Shown: positions 1-8,838, numbered from the stretch's first letter. The stretch: 64,000 nucleotides of DNA from Cryobacterium tagatosivorans (GCF_004402215.1 NZ_SOEZ01000038.1:1-64000); one strand, 5' to 3'. The notes: a model not told the origin generated them from the sequence alone. Numbers and translations: made by a program.

Positions 1-1
1 T

Positions 2-529
2 GATCTCGTGAAGCGGAAGTTCACCGCGACACGCCCGAACCAGCTGTGGCTGACCGACATCACCGAACACCGAACCGATGAGGGCAAGCTCTACCTCTGC
101 GCGATCAAGGACGTCTACTCGAACAAGATCGTCGGCTACTCGATCGATTCGCGGATGAAGGCGTCCCTGGCCGTCGCCGCGGCCCGGAACGCGATCGGCC
201 AGCGCACCATCAACGGCACGATCCTGCATTCCGACCGCGGGTCCCAATTTCGCTCCAACGCCTTCCTGCGGGTGCTGAAGAACAACGGCATCACCGGGTC
301 GATGGGGCGCGTGGGCGCTTGCGGCGACAACGCCGCGATGGAGTCGTTCTTCGCGCTCCTGCAGAAGAACGTCCTCGACCGGCAGCGCTGGGCGACGAGG
401 GAGGAGCGGCGCCTCGCGATCGTGGTCTGGATCGAGCGGACCTACCACCGGAAGCGCCGGCAACGCCGCCTTGGCAAGCTCACCCCGATCGAGTTTGAGA
501 CAATACACATGGCCCTCACGGCCGCCTGA
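2..529 (+). CDS. IS3-family transposase OrfB, 5' end cut by window
   Basis: Integrase catalytic (rve) half of an IS3-family transposase, which cuts and joins the insertion sequence ends. The DDE triad is visible: the first Asp in LWLTDITEH, the second in HSDRGSQF, and the Glu in NAAMESFFALLQKN. The frame stays open to base 2 upstream of the first GTG at 8, so the gene starts outside the window and the N-terminal part and OrfA are not visible. The C-terminus is intact and is followed by a plausible right inverted repeat (539-565). Confidence 0.9.
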   Translation, partial: DLVKRKFTATRPNQLWLTDITEHRTDEGKLYLCAIKDVYSNKIVGYSIDSRMKASLAVAAARNAIGQRTINGTILHSDRGSQFRSNAFLRVLKNNGITGSMGRVGACGDNAAMESFFALLQKNVLDRQRWATREERRLAIVVWIERTYHRKRRQRRLGKLTPIEFETIHMALTAA

Positions 530-538
530 AACCACTAA

Positions 539-565
539 CCACTTGAGTCAACTGAACTCGGGGCA
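539..565. repeat. Probable right terminal inverted repeat of the IS3 element
   Basis: This segment begins ten bases after the transposase stop and ends ...CTCGGGGCA, which fits the terminal CA of IS3-family ends. The partner repeat would lie left of the window, so it cannot be matched here. Confidence 0.45.
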
Positions 566-866
566 GTCCCTCGATCCACCGGTCGGCTATGGGGTCGTGT
601 CTGATTTCGGGTTGAATCAGTCGGGTGCGCTCGGGCGGGATGCCTCGATGACCGGCCAGACGTAGGCGCGCGAGTTGCTCGGACCAGCCGCGCGCGAGTA
701 CGGTGACCACTCCGGGGCTCCCGGTGCAAAGTATTTTTCGCGCCATCCGCTGACCTGGACATTTAGCGCAACGCTTAGCCAGCTGAAGAACAGGGCACCC
801 CTTGACCATCTGACCAGCTGCCTCGGCGCGATAGCGCACAAGCGGGAACACGCACCCCGGAAGACC
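566..866. other. Non-coding stretch between IS element and hydrolase gene
   Basis: No supported gene. Reading frames on both strands here are short or arginine/proline-rich shadows. The last bases hold the GGAAG ribosome binding site of the hydrolase gene. Confidence 0.5.
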
Positions 867-1754
867 ATGACCACAGAACTATTCGCCACCCTCCCCGACG
901 GGCGCCGGCTCGCCTACTTCGATCTAGGAGACCCGGACGGCCACCCGGTCATCCACTCGCACGGCGCGCCAAACGGCAAGCTGGAGACAGCATTCTTCGA
1001 CCTGGATGGCGCAGCGAAACGTAGCGGCATCCGCCTGGTCGCCGTCGACAGGCCGGGAGTGGGCGGTTCCGACCCGGCACCGGGTCGCACCCTGCTCGGC
1101 TGGGCGGACGATGTCGCCGGCCTCGCGGATGCTCTCGGCCTCGACCGTTTCGCCGTGTTCGGCTACTCCATCGGTGGCGCCTCTGCCCTCGCCTGCCTGC
1201 ATCGTCTGCCCGACCGGCTCACTGCTGTGACCATCGTGTCAGGCGTGGGACCGGCAGACGTGGCGGGAATCGCGGTCCGCCGATCGAAGGATGTCGCCCG
1301 TGTCATGCATTTCGCGCGCAACTGGCCTCGGATCACGAGTCTCGTGCTTGCCTTCATGAAGTTCGGCACCAAAACGCCCGAGAAAATGATCGCGGCATCG
1401 GCTAAGGGCATGCCGGCCCCGGACCGCGCCATCGCGGATCGACCGGAAAGTGCCGCCCCCTTCGCAGCGTTCATAGCGGATGCCCTCCGCAACGGTACCG
1501 ACGGAGTACGCGATGACCTGCGCCTGGCTGCGTCACCGTGGGGTTTCACCCCGGTCGAAAGCAAAGTGCCGGTTTCCATTTGGCACGGCACCGCAGACAC
1601 CAACGTTCCGGTCGCCGCCGCACAGTGGCTATCCGGTCTCCTGCCCAGTGCGACCGTGACGCTCGTACCCGAAGGCGGCCACATCTCCGTACTCGATGAG
1701 CGCGCCGAGGAAGTCCTGCTGCAACTCACCGAGATGCAGGCGTCCGCCGGCTGA
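867..1754 (+). CDS. Alpha/beta-fold hydrolase
   Basis: A 295-residue cytosolic alpha/beta hydrolase with a complete-looking catalytic set. HSHGAPN (about 31-37) is the oxyanion region, DRPGVGGSDP (61-70) is typical, and the nucleophile elbow is GYSIGG with Ser101. The acid is probably the Asp of WHGTADTNVP, and the His lies in EGGHIS near residue 275. The ATG at 867 is preferred over the upstream in-frame start because it has GGAAG just upstream and begins at the usual N-terminus of the family. There is no signal peptide. The substrate cannot be told; esterase, lactonase and haloalkane-type activities are all possible. It stands alone downstream of the IS element. Confidence 0.85.
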   Translation: MTTELFATLPDGRRLAYFDLGDPDGHPVIHSHGAPNGKLETAFFDLDGAAKRSGIRLVAVDRPGVGGSDPAPGRTLLGWADDVAGLADALGLDRFAVFGYSIGGASALACLHRLPDRLTAVTIVSGVGPADVAGIAVRRSKDVARVMHFARNWPRITSLVLAFMKFGTKTPEKMIAASAKGMPAPDRAIADRPESAAPFAAFIADALRNGTDGVRDDLRLAASPWGFTPVESKVPVSIWHGTADTNVPVAAAQWLSGLLPSATVTLVPEGGHISVLDERAEEVLLQLTEMQASAG

Positions 1755-2255
1755 ATTCGCAGGGAGGCGCCGAGGTCGGACCGTCCTGCCCGATCATCCG
1801 TGGATCAGCCATGAAGTTCCGTTGGCGGCTCGTACTGGGCGTCGCCTCCCATTCGAACTGAACGCGGGGTTGAAGGTTACCGCGCTGGCCGCCGTAAGGC
1901 TCGGGAACCGTCAGCCGCTCGTCAGCCAGCTGGGCGAGCCCCGGTTGATCCGGGAGTTCGGGGCAACCCTGATCAGCACTGCTGAGCATGCCGCAGAACT
2001 CACCGGCGGGTAGACCCGGGTGCCGGTCGGCCGCCCGGCCGGGCGGTGAGGGACCAGGCGCCCCTCACACTCCCCCGCCCGCCCGGCTGCGCCGGAAAAG
2101 TGCCCCTGGCGGAGCTGTTTCTTGTCCGTTTTTTCCTTTCGGCAGCCGATCGTAGTTCGCTCCCGGCCCTGCGTGTCTGGTTTCCCGGACGCGGTCGCTG
2201 CGCTCCCTTGTTTCGCCAGGGAGACCAGGCACTTCGGTCCAAAATCTGTCCGGGT
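1755..2255. other. Intergenic region without a supported gene
   Basis: About 500 bases with no convincing reading frame. Both strands give short, arginine- or proline-rich frames. A GC-rich palindromic run (GGCCGCCCGGCCGGGCGG) lies near 2029-2046. The block could be remnants of older insertions. Confidence 0.4.
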
Positions 2256-2627
2256 TTATGTGGTGGTGGCGATTTCGTGCCTGTCGGAGTCAAAGTCAAA
2301 GTCGGGGTCAAAGTCGGTGACGGCGCCGGTTTCGTAGAAGGCGAATGGTTCGGGTGGGGTGAGGGTTTGGGTGCGGGCACGGAGGTAGGCGAGCGCCGCG
2401 GCGGTGTCTGCTATTTCCCCGGGTGATTCCTCGGGGATGCTGATGAGTTCACTCTGGGGGCCAACGACGAGTTTTACGGTCATTGGTTTCCCTGTGCTGT
2501 TCACCGCGGGGAGTTCGAGTGTTTCCGTGGTTTGGCTGATTCCGAGTGCGATGACCAGCGGTAGGAGTGCATCTGCGACGGCGGCTGTGGTCAGGAATGA
2601 CGCTCCGCTGTATGAAATTCTTCTCAT
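2256..2627 (-). CDS. Hypothetical protein with acidic tail
   Basis: A 123-residue protein of unknown function. The core starting MRRISYSGASFL reads like folded protein: alternating hydrophobic segments, then TVKLVVGPQSELISIPEE and a helix DTAAALAYLRARTQ. The C-terminus ends in an Asp/Phe-rich run (DFDPDFDFDSD). The frame is open further upstream to an ATG at 2795, but that part is low-complexity, so the start at 2627 is preferred. It lies downstream of, and on the same strand as, the riboswitch at 3095-3178, so it could be the second gene of a c-di-GMP-controlled transcript. Confidence 0.55.
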   Translation of the reverse strand: MRRISYSGASFLTTAAVADALLPLVIALGISQTTETLELPAVNSTGKPMTVKLVVGPQSELISIPEESPGEIADTAAALAYLRARTQTLTPPEPFAFYETGAVTDFDPDFDFDSDRHEIATTT

Positions 2628-2888
2628 CGCTTTCGTCTCGGGCGTGCATGTGGAAGTCCCTTGCGGTGAGCACACGTGGGATACCTCCAATTGCATTTCG
2701 ATGCCTGGCGTTGGGGTGGATTCACGGGCGCGGTGCCTGGCGATCGTGGGCATTGCCGCGTCGGAGACTGAGTTGATGTCCGCGGTGTTTGTCACTGTGC
2801 AACCACGTCTGGTCCCACGGGCTGTCGCGGGGTATTGCGGGTGCGCGCGAAGACCGAACCCGAATCGGCCCCCGCCCGCACTTCAGCG

Positions 2889-3080
2889 TCAGGTCGACAT
2901 CAGTGGTCGCCGTGACTGCTCGCTGATTCGTTGTCGATTTATGGTTGCCCGGCGACGAATCAGTGTCGTGGCGGTGTCGGTGTCGGTGAGGGCGCGTGAA
3001 TGTTCAGCGCTTCCGCTTGGCCAATAATTCAGGCCTACCGGTCCGGTGCGAAGGTCAGACTCGAGGAATGGAAAGCTCAT
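2889..3080 (-). CDS. Short ORF directly under c-di-GMP riboswitch A
   Basis: A 63-codon frame starting ATGAGC ten bases after the AAAAAGGA ribosome binding site at the 3' end of the riboswitch. Its first residues, MSFPFLES, match MNFPFVES at the start of the frame under the second riboswitch (11436), and the nucleotides match as well. The rest is Thr/Arg-rich and not recognisable, and may be decayed or a fusion to unrelated DNA. The start is well supported by position and conservation; the identity as a functional protein is not. Confidence 0.45.
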   Translation of the reverse strand: MSFPFLESDLRTGPVGLNYWPSGSAEHSRALTDTDTATTLIRRRATINRQRISEQSRRPLMST

Positions 3081-3094
3081 TTGGTGCCGGTCCT

Positions 3095-3178
3095 TTTTCA
3101 TTCGGTGGGACGGCTAACCCGAAGGTCCCGTGCTTTTGCGACCCCGCCTCTCCACGGGTGTGCCTTTGCGACTGGCCT
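3095..3178 (-). ncRNA. c-di-GMP-I (GEMM-I) riboswitch, copy A
   Basis: Reading the minus strand, the segment has the order of conserved blocks of the GEMM-I aptamer: CGCAAAGGCACACCC, a hairpin closed by a GAGA (GNRA) tetraloop, GGGGTCGCAAAAGCACGGG, then CCTTCGGGTTAGCCG and CCACCGAA. GEMM-I RNAs bind cyclic-di-GMP and control the gene downstream. A ribosome binding site (AAAAAGGA) follows at once and no terminator hairpin is seen, which suggests translational control. The boundaries are approximate. The GNRA loop and the CGCAAA...CACGGG core are the decisive features. Confidence 0.8.
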
Positions 3179-3557
3179 ATGGAACCGCCTCGCCTTTATA
3201 TGACCACCTGCGCTGAACATAGCACCGGGGTGAATGGTTTGTGCCGACGATTGTGGGAACCGTACCCCCAAAGAGAGGGTCGCCGGTGCGTCAGCTGTGG
3301 GACGGCACCCGGCAGATTTGTGGCACCGCCGTGCGATTATCGGCCGGCATTCACGGTCCGCCGGTGATTGCCAGTCCGACGCGGACATCCTCCTCCTGAA
3401 CTCAGGAGAAAAATGAAATCCGCCAGGAACGAATTGAGGTTGCGCTGATGCCTTCCCAGTGAGCCTGTTGAGGAGCACACTTCTCTCATTGACCCGGGCC
3501 GACACCGTATGGGGCGGGCAGAAGAGACCAAACCCGAAATGGTCCCCGGTGCAATTT
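3179..3557. other. Intergenic region upstream of riboswitch A
   Basis: No supported gene. On the minus strand a TATA-rich element (CATATAAAGG, near 3196-3206) lies upstream of the aptamer and may be its promoter. The remainder shows nothing recognisable. Confidence 0.35.
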
Positions 3558-3590
3558 GGGTCAGGGTGACACCCGAATGTCCCCTGACCC
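3558..3590. terminator. Hairpin terminator after recombinase remnant
   Basis: Inverted repeat GGGTCAGGG / CCCTGACCC with further pairing of GACA/TGTC inside, six bases after the minus-strand stop codon at 3596. There is no T-tract, as is common for terminators in high-GC actinobacteria. Confidence 0.6.
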
Positions 3591-3595
3591 ACTCC

Positions 3596-4072
3596 TCAGA
3601 ACACGACGTCGAAACCCTGCCAACAAGTCGGCATTGTGACGGACGCGAAGACATCGCCGTCTACGTCACTCAAGATGCCGAGGCGGAAGAGGCCCTGCCT
3701 GGTCGCCGGCATCGTGTCGCGGTAATGAGCCCAGCTCGCCCCTGTGCATTCGTCTCGGGCAACACAGGCCGACGCTAGATCATCGAAGTCGGTGGTCGTG
3801 AGGTCGTCCAGGGGCCGCCCCGAGCCGATCAGAAGCCGAAGGACGATTTGGGACGCCATCGCTGAGGTGACTCGCTCGCTGCATCCCTGACCGCGGGCTG
3901 CGGTCGTGAATGCGACCACGTCATTCTCCAGCGGGGTGCCGCCGATCTCCCGCCAGACGCTGCTGAACTTGCGGCCGAGGAGGTAGTCATAGCCGGGTTG
4001 CAAGGGCCGGGTCAGCATCAGGAATGTTAGGAACGGCCGTAATGACTGGCTCGCTGAAAGCCGAACCTCCAA
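3596..4072 (-). pseudogene. Tyrosine recombinase, only N-terminal domain left
   Basis: The product resembles the N-terminal, DNA-clamping part of transposon- or ICE-borne tyrosine recombinases: LTRPLQPGYDYLLGRKFSSVW, then SERVTSAMASQIVLRLL and a helix DLTTTDFDDLASAC. The frame stops after about 150 residues, so the catalytic domain with the Arg...His-x-x-Arg...Tyr residues is absent and does not follow in another frame. The likely start is ATG 4018; the frame is open to 4072. It is best read as an inactivated remnant of a mobile element. Confidence 0.65.
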
Positions 4073-4276
4073 GGGTCAAACCGCTTGTACTCAGATTGTG
4101 GGCCCGGAGTCAGGCCCGTCGCTGTCGGGTCCACGCATGAGGCCGGTTCGCCACCGGGGGTGCCAGCGGACTGCAGTGGACGGGTTGCCGGAACTCCCGA
4201 CTGACTGCGAGACAATGTCGCGGGCATGTGCTTCCTCGATGTTGGGCTGTGGCAAGTCTCGTAGACACTTCTTTGG

Positions 4277-6925
4277 TCAGAGACCCCTACGCTGCCCCCG
4301 ACCGCCGCTGGGCGCCCCCAGCCACTCCGGGATCTCCTCCGGCGCAAGCGGCCGGGACCACAGGAACCCTTGGGCCAGACGGGATCCGATCCGGCGCAGC
4401 TCCCGCAGCTGCTCCGCGGACTCCACCCCCTCCGCGATGACGTCAAGGTCCAGCGCTCTGGCGAGACTGACGATCGCATCGACGATCGACGAAGCGTGCG
4501 GGTCGTCCCCGCCCAAACCCTTGACGAAGGACTGGTCGATCTTGATCGTCTGCACCGGCAGACGGCTCAGGTAGCTGAGCGCGGCATACCCGGTGCCGAA
4601 ATCGTCAATGGACAGCCGCACCCCGAGTGAGCGCAGCCCGTGCAGGGTTCCCATCGCCGCCTCAACATCGTTCATCACCATGGTTTCCGTAATTTCGAGG
4701 TGCAGTGCCATCGGGTCCAATCCGGTCTGCGTGAGGGCGTCCTCGACAACCCCGAGGAAGTCTGGATCCTGCAATTGCAGGGTCGACAGGTTCACGGAAA
4801 TCGACAGGTCTTCAGCCCCGGGGGCCTCCGTGCGCCATTTCTGTGCTTGTGCGAGAGACTGCCGCAGCACCCACTCGCCGATCGGAATGATCATGCCGGT
4901 TTCCTCCGCGACCGGGATGAACTCAATCGGCAAGATCAACCCGCGCTGCGGGTGCACCCACCGCACCAGCGCCTCGAAGCCAACGACATCCTCGGTCGAC
5001 ACCTCGACGATGGGCTGGTAGTAAACGCGCAACTCGTCCTTGTCCAGGGCGCGCGCTAGTTGGGAATCGAGGTCGAGCCGACTCGACGCTTTGCGGTGCA
5101 TCTCCTCGCTGAACACCATTGCTTGCGCGCGACCGTTATCCTTCGCCTGGTACATCGCGGTATCCGAATTGCGGAGCACGGTCACCGCTTCTTCGTCCCC
5201 GTTGGCGAGCACAATGCCCACGCTGACGGTGACGAACACCTCCCGGCCCTCCAACACGAACGGTTCCTTACCCGAGGCCGCGATTCGCGTGACCAGCCGT
5301 TCGGTGTTCTCCCGTGTCATGTTCTCGCAGACAATGACGAACTCGTCGCCGCCGAACCGGGCTACCGTGTCGGTGGGCCGCACCATGGACTGCAGCCGCC
5401 TGGCCATCTGCACGAGCAGCTGGTCGCCGGCCGTATGCCCCAGGCCGTCGTTGACGATCTTAAACTGGTCGGCATCGAGGAGGAGCACGCTGACCTGACC
5501 GCCGGATTCTCTTGCGTCGGCGAGGGAACGGTCGAGACTCTCGGTTAGCAGCAGCCGGTTGGCTAGGCCGGTCAGCGGATCGTGGAAGGCCTGGTATTCG
5601 AGCATCTCCTCGGCCTGCTTACGGGAGGTGGTGTCCTGCAACTGCACGAACGTATATGCCGGTTCCCCGTCTCTCCCTGGCACGAGCGAAACGGTCTCCT
5701 GCACCCACACCACGTCGCCGTCCGGCCGCAGATACCGCCGTTCTTTGTGGACGGACTCGGTCTCGCCGGATCGCAGGCGAGCGGATCGCCCGGACCGGTC
5801 CCCGGTGTCCTCCGGGTGGAGGAAATCCTGGGTCCGCTTACCCAGAACCTCATCCTCCCTGCGCCCGAGGATCTCACACACGGCCGGGTTGACCCGCTGG
5901 AACCGCCCGTCAAGATCGGCCATGCCCATGCCGATCGGCGAACGATCGAAACCAAGGTGGAAATTAGTCTCGGCCTCCCGGCGCTTCGCGACCGCCAGAT
6001 ACAGATCCGTCACGTCCATGGTCGTGCCAAGGATCCGGGCGGGCGATCCATCCTCGGCGTATTCAAAGCTCAAGATTGACCGCACCCAGCGCATCTGGCC
6101 GGACGGGAGCACAATGCGGTAGCCAAAGTCCAACGCAGGTCCGCCGGAGTCAAGCTTCCGCCACACCCCTTCAACCCGGTCTCGATCATCGGGATGCACA
6201 GCAGCGAGCATCAGTTCCCGCGACGCCGGCTGTGTTTCGTCGACCCCGAGAATCCGCCAGTACTCAGCGGACCACGACTGTTCACCGGTGGCCATGTCGA
6301 TCGCGAAGCTGCCGACATGCGCCGTCTGCTGTGCTGCGGCCAAACCAAACCGGTCGGCCTCCTCTGCCGTGTAACCGAACATGGAGCCGGCCGCCGCCTT
6401 CCACGTCGTAATCGCACCGTCGACGGCATATCGGAAGATGGCGTCGCTCGACGACTCGACCAAAGTCGACAGCATCCGCATGTCCGCTTCGGTGCGTTTG
6501 CGATCGGTAATATCACGGATGGCGCTTGAGAAGAGCATTCCCTGGTCGGTCTTGAGCGGGCTGAGCGAGATCTCGACCGGGAACTCCGACCCGTCCCGGT
6601 GCCGGGCGAGAAATTCGAGATTCGAGCCCATGTCCCGCACGTGCGGGGCGTCGGCGTAGCGCGTGAGATGCCCGGCATGCTGGGCACGGAACCGTTCCGG
6701 TAAGAGCATCTCAATGCGCTGACCAAGCATCTCCGCACGGGAATGACCGAAGAGCCGCTCCGCCTGCGCGTTGACCAATACGATCTCGCGGTCGGTGTTC
6801 ACGATGACCATGGCATCCGGCGCCGCTTCGAGGAGCCCGCGGAATTGGTTGATGGACTGCACACGCGCACCCAGCGCCTCGATCACGTCTGGATGCGTGC
6901 CATCGGCTACCACGAAGTCTCCCAC
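4277..6925 (-). CDS. PAS-GGDEF-EAL c-di-GMP turnover protein
   Basis: An 882-residue soluble sensor enzyme for cyclic-di-GMP. Domains in order: PAS (about 25-145), the first part of a second PAS (150-190), PAS-3 type (200-308), PAS (320-435), GGDEF (440-603) and EAL (615-865). The cyclase motif RFGGDEF is intact at 524-529, and the inhibitory I-site RPTD is five residues before GGDEF (516-519). The phosphodiesterase motifs EAL (651-653), SVNLS, EITET, DDFGTGY (774-780) and EGVE (832-835) are also intact, so both making and breaking c-di-GMP are possible. There are no membrane segments. The second PAS looks shortened and joined directly to the next. It lies between the two c-di-GMP riboswitches on the same strand, which suggests it sets the signal they read. 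Confidence 0.93.
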   Translation of the reverse strand: MGDFVVADGTHPDVIEALGARVQSINQFRGLLEAAPDAMVIVNTDREIVLVNAQAERLFGHSRAEMLGQRIEMLLPERFRAQHAGHLTRYADAPHVRDMGSNLEFLARHRDGSEFPVEISLSPLKTDQGMLFSSAIRDITDRKRTEADMRMLSTLVESSSDAIFRYAVDGAITTWKAAAGSMFGYTAEEADRFGLAAAQQTAHVGSFAIDMATGEQSWSAEYWRILGVDETQPASRELMLAAVHPDDRDRVEGVWRKLDSGGPALDFGYRIVLPSGQMRWVRSILSFEYAEDGSPARILGTTMDVTDLYLAVAKRREAETNFHLGFDRSPIGMGMADLDGRFQRVNPAVCEILGRREDEVLGKRTQDFLHPEDTGDRSGRSARLRSGETESVHKERRYLRPDGDVVWVQETVSLVPGRDGEPAYTFVQLQDTTSRKQAEEMLEYQAFHDPLTGLANRLLLTESLDRSLADARESGGQVSVLLLDADQFKIVNDGLGHTAGDQLLVQMARRLQSMVRPTDTVARFGGDEFVIVCENMTRENTERLVTRIAASGKEPFVLEGREVFVTVSVGIVLANGDEEAVTVLRNSDTAMYQAKDNGRAQAMVFSEEMHRKASSRLDLDSQLARALDKDELRVYYQPIVEVSTEDVVGFEALVRWVHPQRGLILPIEFIPVAEETGMIIPIGEWVLRQSLAQAQKWRTEAPGAEDLSISVNLSTLQLQDPDFLGVVEDALTQTGLDPMALHLEITETMVMNDVEAAMGTLHGLRSLGVRLSIDDFGTGYAALSYLSRLPVQTIKIDQSFVKGLGGDDPHASSIVDAIVSLARALDLDVIAEGVESAEQLRELRRIGSRLAQGFLWSRPLAPEEIPEWLGAPSGGRGQRRGL

Positions 6926-7430
6926 GGGGGCACGCTATAGCGGTGCCCGCTCGCCTCAGCATACTGTGACCCTGCAGGCGTGTGCAATCGTGGCCTCACC
7001 CAACCCTGACACGTAGGGACGCGATCATGGACCGGATCATCCACAACACGATCTGGGTCGAGACCGGCAACTACAACATGCGCGAGCACACAGCACTCGC
7101 CACCGCCTAGCCACCGTGACGGAGGGCGTCAGCGGCACCATGCCACCCGACCACTGGCGCTCTCTCGCACGAACCCCGGCGCTGAACCGCACGAACAGGC
7201 GGCGCTCAAGGCTTCAAATACTCACTGCGATTATCGGGGGTAAGAAACCACCCCCTTGAACCGAGATGAGGCTGAGCAGAAAAAGGGGCTGGGGACCTTC
7301 GAGTCGGGCTGTCCACGCGGCCTGGCCGGCCCGGCCGGCCCGGCCACCTGGCCAGCATGACCAGCTGGGGCACTCAGGCCGGACAGCCCTCTTCCGGCCG
7401 ACCATCCGGCCACCGGCCACCGGCCGCCTT
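6926..7430. other. Intergenic region with small hairpin and GC-rich repeats
   Basis: No supported gene. A hairpin GGGGGT / ACCCCC with an 8-base loop (7236-7255) lies downstream of the nucleotidyltransferase gene and may terminate it. Next to it is a run of alternating CCGG/GGCC (about 7319-7347). A 27-codon plus-strand frame (7027-7110) is too short to support. Confidence 0.4.
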
Positions 7431-8159
7431 CTACGCGCCTAGCGCGACGAGCAGCCGTTCGATTCCGAGGTCGGACCCGTCGATGGCAGGGATGATGGTC
7501 CCGTCCATGCGGATGGCCCCGATCGCGTTCTTGAGCCGCTCGCGGTCCCGCTTGGTTATCTGCGCCGCCAGCAGGTCGCCACGGGCGATGAGGGTGGTGA
7601 GCACAGCGAAGTCTATGAGGTGCCGTTTGACGCCCTGGTCAAGCGGGACGGTGAACGCGGCAGCTTTGAGGACGAGCGCTCCGAGCAGGTTCGGCCGCCA
7701 GATCTGCGCCTGGCGCCCTTCGTGGCTGACGGTGACTATCTCAGCCCGGTCGATTGCTTGATTGGATCCTCGGGCTTCCAGGGCGGTGCCGCCGGTGACG
7801 CCGCGCCGGGCTGCCGCCCTCTCACCGACGTGTTCGGGGATGAGGAGGTCGATGGTGGCATCACCGCGGGTCCACCGGTGCTGATGACCTTCGGGGCTTT
7901 CGCCGGCGGACTCGAAGCCGATGTCAACGAGGGCCTTGGTGACCTGATGGAGGATGGTGGGCTGCGCGCGCACATCCAAGACGGCGTCCGCGTCGTCGGT
8001 CGGCCGGTTCGGCGTGATACCCCGTTCAATGCACCAGAGGTGCACCATCTGGCCGCCGACCAGGCACCAGTTGTTCGGCACCTTCTCGGCCAGGTCGAAG
8101 AGGGCGTGCCAGGCCAGCGAAGACCTCTGACCGAGCACCGGCATTTCGATGACGGTCAT
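7431..8159 (-). CDS. AbiEii-like nucleotidyltransferase (putative toxin)
   Basis: A 242-residue protein with the fold signature of AbiEii/AbiGii-type and other minimal nucleotidyltransferases. A Gly-Gly motif in LVGGQMVHLW (33-42) is followed by TDDADAVLDV (54-63), which supplies the metal-binding acidic pair, and a third acidic residue sits in TIDLLIP (102-107). Family members act as toxins of type IV toxin-antitoxin or abortive-infection pairs, or modify tRNA or proteins. Its start overlaps the stop of the upstream HTH gene by four bases (ATGA), so the two are translationally coupled. The exact target is unknown. Confidence 0.75.
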   Translation of the reverse strand: MTVIEMPVLGQRSSLAWHALFDLAEKVPNNWCLVGGQMVHLWCIERGITPNRPTDDADAVLDVRAQPTILHQVTKALVDIGFESAGESPEGHQHRWTRGDATIDLLIPEHVGERAAARRGVTGGTALEARGSNQAIDRAEIVTVSHEGRQAQIWRPNLLGALVLKAAAFTVPLDQGVKRHLIDFAVLTTLIARGDLLAAQITKRDRERLKNAIGAIRMDGTIIPAIDGSDLGIERLLVALGA

Positions 8160-8800
8160 CGGTTGCTCAGCAGCTCTTTGACCCGCTTGCTTTCGCGTGG
8201 ACCGGCGTGGTCGGCGAGGTCAGCGAGGACCAGTCCGAGCGGCGCTCGCCCGTCGGCGTCCGCTTGGACGCGAGCAAGATGGAGCCAGACATTCGGCATC
8301 TTCGCCTCGACCAACAAGTACTCGCTTATCAACCCATCGGCGAACTCGGGCGCGACATAGCCTTCAACCTCATGCTCGCTGCTGAGGCCCGCGCGGTCGT
8401 CACTGATCCCGGAGAGGACAATGCGCTTGTCGCTGCGGAGGTCCGCTAGATCACCAGCGTTCGCGTGCAGGGCACGGACCGGTGCGCGATTCCGGAGCCA
8501 GCTGGCAAGGAGGGGCGCCGGCGCGGCGTTTTCGAGCAGGGCAGCGCACTTGCGGTCCAGAAGCCAGCGGGCCTTCGCCTCCATGTTCTCTGGTTCGATG
8601 CCGGACAGCAGAGCGATGAACGACCATGAGTTGGCTGGGCTCAGCGGGCGGGAGAGCGGAGGCTGCCGGCGGAGTTCTGACTCGTCGATCCCCCAGCTCG
8701 AGCCGATCTTCTCGGCATCGACCTTGCCCTCGCGGATCAGCTGGTGCACGCGCGCGACGGAGATGTCCTGGCGGGCGGCATACTCTTTCACACTCAACAT
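8156..8800 (-). CDS. HTH antitoxin-like protein, partner of AbiEii-like gene
   Basis: About 214 residues. The N-terminus MLSVKEYAARQDISVARVHQLIREGKVDAEKIGSSWGIDESEL (in part) is a MerR/excisionase-like winged helix that would bind DNA. The rest is helical and unrecognised. It is first in a two-gene operon with the nucleotidyltransferase, which fits an AbiEi-type antitoxin and autorepressor. The start near 8800 is preferred over an upstream TTG because a promoter-like element and an operator-like palindrome lie immediately upstream. No ribosome binding site is seen, so the mRNA may be leaderless. Confidence 0.65.
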   Translation of the reverse strand: MLSVKEYAARQDISVARVHQLIREGKVDAEKIGSSWGIDESELRRQPPLSRPLSPANSWSFIALLSGIEPENMEAKARWLLDRKCAALLENAAPAPLLASWLRNRAPVRALHANAGDLADLRSDKRIVLSGISDDRAGLSSEHEVEGYVAPEFADGLISEYLLVEAKMPNVWLHLARVQADADGRAPLGLVLADLADHAGPRESKRVKELLSNR

Positions 8801-8803
8801 GTC

Positions 8804-8838
8804 ACAAGGGTATAACCGCTGAAAGGCTTGTGACAAGT
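8804..8838 (-). promoter_or_regulatory. Promoter with palindromic operator for the Abi-like pair
   Basis: Perfect palindrome CTTGTCACAAG (about 8828-8838) covers a -35-like TTGTCA. After 16 bases comes TATACC, then a second half-site CTTGTGACATG that runs into the ATG. This arrangement suggests autorepression by the HTH protein and a leaderless transcript. Confidence 0.5.

Noticed and set aside
516-889. Overlapping minus-strand frames between the IS element and the hydrolase
   Set aside because: Basic, low-complexity frames without start signals; could be old transposon debris but nothing specific is recognised.
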